Notes under the pieces: model-generated | Told to the model about the DNA's origin: nothing | Database searches by the model: none | Seen by the model: only the letters and a program-made list of their open reading frames with translations | In this document: piece by piece, positions 1 to 5,601 of the stretch | Position numbering within the stretch: position 1 is the first letter of the stretch | Layout of the letters: each line of letters opens with the position of its first letter | Translations under genes and position numbers: made by a program | Assembly (NCBI GenBank): GCA_050180015.1 | Contig: JBFXEO010000133.1 | Location: forward strand, 1 to 8,243 | Direction of reading: 5' to 3' | From: JBFXEO01 sp050180015 | GTDB lineage: Bacteria; Bacteroidota; Bacteroidia; Bacteroidales; Tenuifilaceae | Length of the DNA: 8,243 bases

Positions 1-1
1 G

Positions 2-634
2 GTACATTATCCGCGCTTTTCATCGCTCATTCCGTCCGGCTTGTTAACACCAAATGTTCAGTCGGCTGAAATTTTAGGTTTAATTTTTATATTCTGTGGA
101 ATTCTAACTCGTTCGGTAACAATAGGGTTGGTTTACATAGTCAGAGGTGGCAGTAACCGGCAGGTGTATGCCAACGATTTGGTTACCGAAGGGATTTACA
201 GCGTTTGCCGCAACCCGATGTACCTTGGTAACATACTATTACTATTCGGTTTTGGAATTTTCTCAGACTCAGTTCTCTTTACCTTTGTTTTTTTCCCCCT
301 ATTCGTACTTTTTTACGTGGCAATCATTAAGGCCGAGGAAGCCTTTTTGCTCAATAAGTTTGGTCAGGTTTTCATCGATTACAAGAAGAATGTCAGAGCA
401 ATTGTTCCCAATATCATGGCAATTGGTAAGGCGTTTAAAGGGCATAAGTTTAAATGGAAAAAGGTTTTAAGCAAGGAGCACACCGCATACTATATATATG
501 GACTGGGAATAATTCTGCTGCTGTTCTACAAGGGTCGAATAGAATTAAAGGCCTTTATTGTATATATTGTGGTGCTTACTATTCTTAATTTATTTGTTAA
601 AACACTAAAAAATAAACGGTTGCTCGTTGATTAA
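2..634 (+). CDS. Isoprenylcysteine/phospholipid methyltransferase-like membrane protein (5' partial)
   Basis: The reading frame is open to the left edge, so the true start lies outside the window; the TTG at 41 is only the first internal start-like codon. The core motif LVTEGIYSVCRNPMYLG (about 179-229) followed by a hydrophobic stretch is the Gly-Xaa-Tyr...Arg-Asn-Pro-Xaa-Tyr-Xaa-Gly signature of the ICMT/PEMT membrane methyltransferase superfamily. The second family hallmark, a Glu-Glu pair (334-339) followed by Phe-Gly and Asp-Tyr, is also present. These elements normally build the S-adenosylmethionine site at the membrane surface. Several hydrophobic segments, including two near the C-terminus (about 490-600), indicate a polytopic inner-membrane protein. 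The substrate cannot be told: bacterial members act on lipids, small isoprenoids or unknown targets. It sits 18 bp upstream of the DAHP synthase gene on the same strand, so co-transcription is likely, but a functional link is not evident. Confidence 0.75.
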   Translation, partial: VHYPRFSSLIPSGLLTPNVQSAEILGLIFIFCGILTRSVTIGLVYIVRGGSNRQVYANDLVTEGIYSVCRNPMYLGNILLLFGFGIFSDSVLFTFVFFPLFVLFYVAIIKAEEAFLLNKFGQVFIDYKKNVRAIVPNIMAIGKAFKGHKFKWKKVLSKEHTAYYIYGLGIILLLFYKGRIELKAFIVYIVVLTILNLFVKTLKNKRLLVD

Positions 635-652
635 TACTTAAAAAATACCCCA

Positions 653-1750
653 ATGGGAACAGTTGCTTTTCCTAAACTTAAGCCGTTAAACGAGTGGAAT
701 GGTGATATTAAAAAGCCAATACTTATAGCAGGTCCATGTAGCGCAGAATCGCCGGAGCAACTATTGGAAGTGGCTAAAAGTTTAATACAAACTCAACGGG
801 TTTCGTTCATGCGCGCTGGCGTATGGAAACCCCGAACCTCTCCCGGATCATTTGAAGGTTTTGGTACAGAGGCCCTTCGCTGGTTACGCGATGTAAAATC
901 AGAAACAGAAATGCCTTTTGCCACTGAGGTTGGAAACGGAAATCATGTTTACGAGGCTTTAAAGTATGGTGCCGATGTCCTTTGGATTGGGGCTCGAACG
1001 GTATCTAACCCTTTTACCATTCAGGAAATTGCTTCGGCGTTGCAGGGTGTTGATATCCCTATTTTAGTAAAAAACCCGTTAAGCACCGACTTAAGCCTGT
1101 GGATTGGTTCTATTGGCCGTTTATACAATGCCGGTATTCATAGAATCGGTGCTGTACATCGCGGGTTCACCTGGTGGAAAAAATCCACATTCAGGAATCA
1201 GCCTTTCTGGAAAATTCCCCTGGAGTTGAAGCAACAGTACCCGGATCTTCCCGTAATATGCGATCCCAGCCATATTTCTGGCGATAGGAAACTGGTACCG
1301 CTTATATCGCGCCGGGCCGTTGATTTGGGTTTTGACGGATTGATGGTTGAGGTACACCCCAACCCCAACTGTGCGTTAAGCGATGCTGAGCAGCAACTTA
1401 CACCTCACGAATTTGAGTTGATGCTGAAGTGGATTGATGTTTCAACCGGAGAAGATCAGCCTTACCCCGATGAAATGCTTAGCGAGTTAAGGTCTGAAAT
1501 TGACGATATGGACGAGATACTTCTGTGGGCACTTTCCAACAGGATGGAGTTATCAGGAAAAATAGCATCGGTAAAGAAGCAGACCGATCTTGGGGTTGTA
1601 CAACCGGTACGGTGGAACAAAGTTTTGGAAAAGGTAACTGCAGCTGGGCTACAATCGGGGCTTCGCGAAAAATTTATTCTTCGTCTTTTTTCACTCATCC
1701 ATGAGGAATCCATTGATGTTCAGAAGGAAAAGATTGGCGATAAGAAATGA
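653..1750 (+). CDS. Bifunctional 3-deoxy-7-phosphoheptulonate synthase / chorismate mutase
   Basis: A 365-residue cytoplasmic enzyme combining two shikimate-pathway steps: condensation of phosphoenolpyruvate with erythrose 4-phosphate (N-terminal domain) and chorismate to prephenate (C-terminal domain). DAHP synthase signatures seen are GPCSAES (27-33), the substrate-binding KPRTSP (59-64), WIGART, and DPSH (204-207). The four metal ligands expected for the family are present: Cys29, His207, Glu233 and Asp244. From about residue 275 an all-helical AroQ-type chorismate mutase follows (ELRSEIDDMDE, then an NRM segment and a Lys-rich helix), running almost to the C-terminus. This order, type I-beta synthase then mutase, is the arrangement known from Bacteroidota such as Prevotella, where prephenate acts as allosteric inhibitor; feedback control of the same kind is inferred here. 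The ATG at 653 gives the expected N-terminus just before the first strand. No pheA, tyrA or aminotransferase neighbour lies in this window, unlike many Bacteroidales loci. Confidence 0.95.
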   Translation: MGTVAFPKLKPLNEWNGDIKKPILIAGPCSAESPEQLLEVAKSLIQTQRVSFMRAGVWKPRTSPGSFEGFGTEALRWLRDVKSETEMPFATEVGNGNHVYEALKYGADVLWIGARTVSNPFTIQEIASALQGVDIPILVKNPLSTDLSLWIGSIGRLYNAGIHRIGAVHRGFTWWKKSTFRNQPFWKIPLELKQQYPDLPVICDPSHISGDRKLVPLISRRAVDLGFDGLMVEVHPNPNCALSDAEQQLTPHEFELMLKWIDVSTGEDQPYPDEMLSELRSEIDDMDEILLWALSNRMELSGKIASVKKQTDLGVVQPVRWNKVLEKVTAAGLQSGLREKFILRLFSLIHEESIDVQKEKIGDKK

Positions 1751-1799
1751 GTTTCTCGGATAAATCATTTGGGAGCCGCTATTTGTGTATTTTTACATG

Positions 1800-1984
1800 C
1801 CGGAGATGAAAGGGGATCCGTCCGGAGTTGCTCCCTGAACCTGTCAACCGGGCAAAATATAGATGGTTGCCTTCGGCAAACTCTTGAGAGTTTTATTCCC
1901 AGTCCGACAATGCCATTCTGGCGGTTGTTTGGCACAGCAAAATTTTGGATCAAGACAAAAAGTCATTCCTTCCCGGAATGACTT
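1800..1984. repeat. Palindrome-rich intergenic stretch, possible decayed repeat element
   Basis: The gene-free interval 1751-1997 carries a chain of short inverted repeats: CCGGA/TCCGG (1800-1804 with 1821-1825), GGAG/CTCC (1824-1834), TTGCC/GGCAA around a TTC loop (1867-1879), AAACTCT/AGAGTTT (1878-1893), GCCA/TGGC around TTC (1912-1922) and a 10-bp perfect stem (1960-1984). Short open frames on both strands here have no recognisable domain and low-complexity composition, so I do not call a gene. The AAACTCT hairpin is followed by TTTT on the plus strand and could weakly terminate the aromatic-synthesis transcript. Sequence next to the last stem resembles a dispersed intergenic motif I recall from Bacteroidota genomes, but this cannot be confirmed here. 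Confidence 0.4.
1960..1984 (-). terminator. Rho-independent terminator of tRNA-Arg
   Basis: A perfect 10-bp stem, AAGTCATTCC (1960-1969) with GGAATGACTT (1975-1984), encloses a 5-nt loop. Read on the minus strand the stem is followed by TTTTTGTCTTG, a usable U-tract, while the plus-strand side has none. It lies 13 nt beyond the 3' end of the minus-strand tRNA-Arg, which makes it the natural terminator of that transcript. Confidence 0.75.
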
Positions 1985-1997
1985 AATCGGTTGTATG

Positions 1998-2071
1998 TGA
2001 TCCGGGCGGGATTCGGACCCACGACCCACAGCTTAGAAGGCTGTTGCTCTATCCAACTGAGCTACCGGACC
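1998..2071 (-). tRNA. tRNA-Arg (anticodon TCT)
   Basis: A complete 74-nt cloverleaf on the minus strand. Acceptor stem GGTCCGG pairs with CCGGATC (one G-U), the D-stem is GCTC/GAGC with GG in the D-loop, and the anticodon stem ACAGC/GCTGT encloses the loop CTTCTAA. The anticodon TCT is at 2035-2037 and reads AGA and AGG arginine codons. The T-stem GTGGG/CCCGC contains one wobble pair. The discriminator is A and no CCA is encoded, so the end must be added enzymatically. The T-loop is TCCGAAT, with C where the almost invariant U55 is expected. The gene stands alone between its own promoter (2090-2097) and terminator (1960-1984). Confidence 0.96.
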
Positions 2072-2089
2072 ATACTTAACTTTGCGGTG

Positions 2090-2097
2090 CAAAATTA
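2090..2097 (-). promoter_or_regulatory. Promoter -7 box of tRNA-Arg
   Basis: The minus strand reads TAATTTTG, an exact match to the Bacteroidota -7 consensus TAnnTTTG, 18 nt before the first base of the tRNA. A T-rich stretch about 19-20 bp upstream (TTTT, complement of 2117-2120) stands where the -33 TTTG is expected, so the upstream box is imperfect. Confidence 0.6.
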
Positions 2098-2193
2098 TAA
2101 ATATTCGTTAAATATAAAAACCAGAAGTGCGTATGCTGAATATTTTTATTGCTAGGAAATATTTTAATTTTCATAACGGCCTGCTTAATAACA

Positions 2194-2225
2194 TTTGCAT
2201 ATTAGAAAACTTTACCATAAACTTG
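2194..2225 (+). promoter_or_regulatory. Promoter of the B12 uptake operon
   Basis: TTTG at 2194-2197 and TAAACTTG at 2218-2225 are separated by 20 bp, which is the Bacteroidota sigma-ABfr layout (TTTG, 19-21 bp, TAnnTTTG) with a single mismatch in the -7 box. The predicted start of transcription, about 2230, falls immediately before the first riboswitch helix at 2234, so the transcript would begin with the aptamer. Confidence 0.65.
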
Positions 2226-2233
2226 TAGCGAAT

Positions 2234-2387
2234 TTTGGTTCCCGTAAGGGATTAATAGGGAACCCGGTGTAAATCCGGGGCTGTCCCCGCAGCTGTAAGC
2301 TCAAGATTATGTCTTTTTGAACCCTGCCACTGTCCTCATTGGATGGGAAGGCCCGAAAAGATTGAGCAAGCCAGAAGACCTACCAAA
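2234..2387 (+). promoter_or_regulatory. Cobalamin riboswitch aptamer (B12 element)
   Basis: The hallmark segments of the cobalamin riboswitch occur in order: AGGGAA (2257-2262), CCGGTG with AAATCCGG, the GCTGTCCCCGCAGC hairpin (P5/L5, about 2280-2293) followed by TGTAAGC, GCCACTG (2325-2331) with GGGAAGGC (2345-2352), and the B12 box GCCAGAAGACCTACC (2370-2384). The ends close through P1, TTTGGT (2234-2239) with ACCAAA (2382-2387). A helix GCTCAA (2299-2304) with TTGAGC (2362-2367) encloses the peripheral domain. Binding of adenosylcobalamin or another corrinoid is expected to reduce expression of the downstream btuB and lipoprotein genes. The ligand subclass cannot be told from sequence alone. 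Confidence 0.95.
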
Positions 2388-2400
2388 CTGCATTTTCGTA

Positions 2401-2418
2401 GCTTTCGGGTGGAAAAGC
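2401..2418 (+). promoter_or_regulatory. Candidate L13 kissing hairpin of the riboswitch
   Basis: GCTTT (2401-2405) pairs with AAAGC (2414-2418) around the loop CGGGTGGA. The CGGG of this loop (2406-2409) is complementary to CCCG in the L5 loop of the aptamer (2286-2289). An L5-L13 kissing pair just downstream of P1 is the known ligand-stabilised switch of class I cobalamin riboswitches, so this is the likely regulatory hairpin. It lies about 90 nt before the btuB start codon, too far to cover the ribosome entry site by itself. Confidence 0.65.
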
Positions 2419-2420
2419 GT

Positions 2421-2455
2421 AGAATAGGACAACTTATACGCATTAGTTCTATTTT
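2421..2455 (+). promoter_or_regulatory. Second leader hairpin downstream of the riboswitch
   Basis: AGAATAGGAC (2421-2430) can form ten consecutive pairs, two of them G-U, with GTTCTATTTT (2446-2455), leaving a 15-nt loop. It begins three nucleotides after the L13 hairpin. The 3' arm ends in TTTT, but the stem is AU-rich and there is no U-tract after it, so it would be a poor terminator. Its role, if any, is unknown; it could couple the switch to the translation start region. Confidence 0.35.
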
Positions 2456-2473
2456 CACTAAATCCGATGGTTA

Positions 2474-2502
2474 CGAATGATTGATAACTAATTAATCATT
2501 TG
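2474..2502 (+). promoter_or_regulatory. Hairpin abutting the btuB start codon
   Basis: CGAATGATT (2474-2482) pairs with AATCATTTG (2494-2502), nine pairs including one G-U, closing an 11-nt loop only five nucleotides before the ATG at 2508. No Shine-Dalgarno sequence is visible, as is usual in Bacteroidota, so accessibility of this AU-rich region probably determines initiation. The hairpin is therefore a candidate for the final, translation-level output of the riboswitch. Confidence 0.4.
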
Positions 2503-2507
2503 TAGCT

Positions 2508-4436
2508 ATGTGTTTTGTAAGGTCTGGTGTTATCGCCGTTATATTTGCTGCAACATGCTTGTTTGCCAATGCCCAGACGAGTATATCCGATAGTATATTT
2601 CAAATTGATGAGGTTAAGGTTTATGCCAATCTGCGCGATGCACACGTTGTGGGAGCAACCATTCAAACTTTTGATTCAATCTCGCTAAAACAGTTCTCAA
2701 ATAGAGCCCTCTCCGATTTGCTGGGCACCGGCGGTGTAAACATTAAGAGTTATGGTCTGGGCGGATTATCAACCATTGCGTTGAGGGGCGGAGGAGCATC
2801 GCATACCACAATTGTTTGGAATGGCCTTAATATTCAGGATCCGATGAATGGCGGTATAAACCTGTCATTATTACCTGTAAACATGTTTAACACTGTACGC
2901 TTGCAGTACGGGGGATATGGCACGTATTACGGAAGCGGTGCTGTTACCGGTATTTTACATCTAACGAGCAGTAGTTCCACCGAACAACCCAATGGCGTTT
3001 CAACCAGTTTAGCCTATGGTAGTGGAAATACCAAAGATGCTACAACAAGCTTAAAGTGGGGGAACAAAAGGTATGCGGTTTCCATAAAGGGAAATTTGCA
3101 GAAGTCCGATAACAATTTTGAGTTTATTAACACTTACAAAATAAATTCACCACGAGAAGAAATTTCTAATGCCCAGGCTAAGCGGTGGGGAGTGATGGGC
3201 AATCTCGACCTGAAAGTTTCTGATAACGCAAATTGGAACATTTCGGGCTGGTACCAGTTTAACGATAAGGACTTGCAAACTCTTATGAGTAGCACATTGC
3301 CAAGTCGGGCAAATCAGGTTGACAAAAACCTTATGGCCTCATCAAATCTAAAATGGAACTTGGGAAAAAAGTCTGTTTTACTGAGAAATGGTTTTATTAA
3401 TGGCAAAAACAAATACTCCAACAGCCAGGTCGGGGAGTATTCCGATAATCGGTATATTTCAATTATTAACGAAATCGAGGCAAAAATACCAATGGGATCC
3501 GTAGGCGAGTTCATTGCGGCGGTGAACTATACCAACGAACGGGCTAAGTCCGATTCGTATATTAAAGGGCCTGAAAGGAACAGAATAGCGGTGCTGGGAT
3601 CGTTAAATTTTAAGTTAATTGACCGTAAGCTGATTTCAACCCTAAGCACCCGTAACGAAATGGTTGATGGCGATGTTAAACCTGCAGTTTACTCGCTGGG
3701 CGTTGACTACCACGTTTTTGAAATTATCAGCATAAAATCCAGCATTTCAAAAAATTACAGAATTCCAACCCTGAACGACTTGTACTGGACTTCAACAACT
3801 TACTCGGAGGGGAATCCTAACTTAAAGCCGGAATCGGGGTGGAGCGGGGAATTTGGTGTTGGGTATTCGCCAAGGATGTCATATTCGGGTCTTTCTGTTT
3901 CAGCAACAATGTTTTGGACCAATATTGATGACCTGATAGTATGGCTTAGTGATCCCGAAATTTCGGCGGGTAAATGGAAACCATTTAACTTAAACAGTAG
4001 CAAAACTTACGGCTTTGAGGGTAAAGCCAGCTTAAAGTTTAATATTTATAGCATTCGGTTTGCTGTTGATGGATTTTACACCTACACACACTCGAAAGTT
4101 GTAAGCCCGGATAATTACCGCGGGAGTGAAATGGTTTACGCCCCGGAGCATAAGTTCAACGGAACGTTACGGTTACAGTGGCGAGCACTGGGCATCTCTT
4201 ACATCCATCTTTTCACCGGGGAGCGATATACGGATGCTACCAACACGCTACCTTACTTCAACCTGGGCGACCTATCGGTAGATTATAGCTTTCGTTTACG
4301 ACCGGGTAAAATTAACCTAAGATTCTCTGTAAACAATATATGGGATACCAACTATCAGCTTATTGCGGCGTATGCAATGCCCTTAAGAAATTACATGTTA
4401 GCGCTAACTGTAGATATAAATCAACCTAAAAATTAA
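2508..4436 (+). CDS. btuB: TonB-dependent vitamin B12 receptor, BtuB type
   Basis: A 642-residue outer-membrane receptor. Residues 1-22 are a signal peptide (hydrophobic core, cleavage after Ala-Asn-Ala). A TonB-box-like DEVKVYA follows at about 33-40, then the plug domain to about residue 155 with the typical LSDLLG, STIALRGGG and NGLNIQDP motifs and the conserved turn into the barrel (GSGAVTGILHL). The rest alternates amphipathic strands and loops of a 22-strand beta-barrel, with the usual TonB-receptor tail motifs such as RIPTLNDLYW, GNPNLKPESGW and the NNIWDTNYQ segment. It lacks the N-terminal carboxypeptidase-regulatory-like extension of SusC-type receptors, and its length suits BtuB. 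The cobalamin riboswitch directly upstream and the BtuG-like lipoprotein gene 17 bp downstream point to corrinoid import across the outer membrane. The assignment rests on family plus context; substrate residues were not checked. The protein ends in DINQPKN, not in the usual aromatic residue. Confidence 0.9.
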   Translation: MCFVRSGVIAVIFAATCLFANAQTSISDSIFQIDEVKVYANLRDAHVVGATIQTFDSISLKQFSNRALSDLLGTGGVNIKSYGLGGLSTIALRGGGASHTTIVWNGLNIQDPMNGGINLSLLPVNMFNTVRLQYGGYGTYYGSGAVTGILHLTSSSSTEQPNGVSTSLAYGSGNTKDATTSLKWGNKRYAVSIKGNLQKSDNNFEFINTYKINSPREEISNAQAKRWGVMGNLDLKVSDNANWNISGWYQFNDKDLQTLMSSTLPSRANQVDKNLMASSNLKWNLGKKSVLLRNGFINGKNKYSNSQVGEYSDNRYISIINEIEAKIPMGSVGEFIAAVNYTNERAKSDSYIKGPERNRIAVLGSLNFKLIDRKLISTLSTRNEMVDGDVKPAVYSLGVDYHVFEIISIKSSISKNYRIPTLNDLYWTSTTYSEGNPNLKPESGWSGEFGVGYSPRMSYSGLSVSATMFWTNIDDLIVWLSDPEISAGKWKPFNLNSSKTYGFEGKASLKFNIYSIRFAVDGFYTYTHSKVVSPDNYRGSEMVYAPEHKFNGTLRLQWRALGISYIHLFTGERYTDATNTLPYFNLGDLSVDYSFRLRPGKINLRFSVNNIWDTNYQLIAAYAMPLRNYMLALTVDINQPKN

Positions 4437-4453
4437 CATTTAACTATTAAAGC

Positions 4454-5527
4454 ATGAAAAAATTTTGTTTATCGATTTCATCCGTGGTTTTAGCCACGTT
4501 GCTACTTGTTTCCTGTAGCGATGATGATAGTTCAGGCTCTGGACAATACGGAAACGGGGCATTCATCCTAAACGAGGGGGCCTACGGCAACGCCAACGCG
4601 TCGGTTAGCTTTATCGATTTTTCAACCAATTTGGTAGAGAATGATATTTTTAGCGCGGTAAACGGACGACCGGTTGGCGATGTACTCCAGGGTGCGGCAA
4701 TTTCCAGGGGGAAAATTTACATGGTTTTAAATAACTCCGGCAAAGTTGAAGTTGCCAATAGTGCTGATTTTACCCAAGTTGCAACCATCGAAGGCTTAGT
4801 TAACCCGAGGTGTGTAACCGTAGTTAACGGGAAAATATACGTTACGCAGTGGGGAAACTGGGGCGAAAAGGGTTCGCTCATGGTTTACGGCTCCGATACC
4901 TACTCACTACCTAAAACCATTCAGCTGGGCAAGGGGAGTGAAGGAATCATATACAGCGATGGTCGGCTATGGATTGCTAATGGTGGCGGTTACGAACTCG
5001 ACTCAACGGTAATGGTAGTTAATCCGAGTACCAATGAAATTGTGGATACGGTTACCGTTGGCTATAATCCAAAAGAGTTGGTTGCCGACAACGATGGGAA
5101 TATTTGGGTTGTTTGCTACGGGTATATTGAGTACGACGACAGTTGGAATATATCCCGTGAATTGCCTTCCATGCTGGTAAAAATTAATTCGGACAACTTT
5201 CAGGTCGATAAACGTTTTGTTATTTCTGATACCATGCACCCATCGCATATCGATGTAAGTCCAAGCGGTGAAACTATATACTACGGCGGAGGTTATGGGT
5301 TTAACGGAATTTTCGGGGTAGGTATTTCGGATAATCAATTACCCGCTACAGCCGTTGTTGATGGCAGTTTTTATGGGTTTAATGTAAACCCGTACAACGG
5401 GGCTATCTATGGATTGGTGGCACCGGATTTTGTAAATGCAGGAAAGTTGTATGTCTATAGCCCTGATGGGACTATGATGAACGAGTTCGAAGTTGGTATA
5501 GCACCAAATACAGCAGTGTTCAACTAA
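4454..5527 (+). CDS. btuG: Surface cobalamin-binding lipoprotein, BtuG-like beta-propeller
   Basis: A 357-residue lipoprotein. The signal peptide ends in the lipobox LVSC with Cys21 as the lipidated residue, and the next residues, Ser-Asp-Asp-Asp, match the Bacteroidota surface-export signal, so it should face the outside of the cell. The mature part is built of repeated YncE/YVTN-like units (for example GKIYMVLNNSGKVEV, GRLWIANGGG, GNIWVVCYG, GAIYGLV), consistent with the seven-bladed beta-propeller (DUF5074 type) of BtuG. In Bacteroides, BtuG binds cobalamin with extreme affinity, forms a lid on BtuB and passes the vitamin to it. The position directly after btuB, under the same riboswitch, supports that job here. 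The blade count and ligand residues are inferred, not verified. A terminator follows 21 bp after the stop codon. Other extracellular propeller lipoproteins share the fold, so context carries part of the assignment. Confidence 0.85.
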   Translation: MKKFCLSISSVVLATLLLVSCSDDDSSGSGQYGNGAFILNEGAYGNANASVSFIDFSTNLVENDIFSAVNGRPVGDVLQGAAISRGKIYMVLNNSGKVEVANSADFTQVATIEGLVNPRCVTVVNGKIYVTQWGNWGEKGSLMVYGSDTYSLPKTIQLGKGSEGIIYSDGRLWIANGGGYELDSTVMVVNPSTNEIVDTVTVGYNPKELVADNDGNIWVVCYGYIEYDDSWNISRELPSMLVKINSDNFQVDKRFVISDTMHPSHIDVSPSGETIYYGGGYGFNGIFGVGISDNQLPATAVVDGSFYGFNVNPYNGAIYGLVAPDFVNAGKLYVYSPDGTMMNEFEVGIAPNTAVFN

Positions 5528-5548
5528 AATCTTTGTTGCGAAAAAATA

Positions 5549-5574
5549 AAAGGCGGAACCCAGATTCCGCCTTT
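5549..5574. terminator. Bidirectional terminator between btuG and the converging gene
   Basis: AAAGGCGGAA (5549-5558) and TTCCGCCTTT (5565-5574) form a perfect 10-bp stem with a 6-nt loop. On the plus strand it closes the btuB-btuG unit with a short TTT run. On the minus strand the stem is followed by TTTTATTTTTT, a much stronger U-tract, so it also ends the converging DUF4384-type gene. Confidence 0.85.
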
Positions 5575-5601
5575 GCCGTATTAATATTGCCGAAAAACGC
5601 T

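Noticed and set aside
147..470. 107-codon frame within the methyltransferase-like gene
   Set aside because: Overlaps the conserved methyltransferase motifs in another frame and has no recognisable features.
1769..1981. Short open frames on both strands of the spacer (61-70 codons)
   Set aside because: They overlap each other and the palindromes, have no recognisable domain, and one runs into the tRNA; they look like by-products of repeat DNA.
2077..2084. Plus-strand TAACTTTG, an exact -7 consensus match
   Set aside because: It has no -33 box at the right distance (that place lies inside the tRNA gene), and a better placed promoter starts right before the riboswitch.
5003..5338. 111-codon minus-strand frame inside the btuG-like gene
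   Set aside because: It lies wholly inside a well-supported coding region, has no domain and no promoter; it mirrors the repeated propeller codons.
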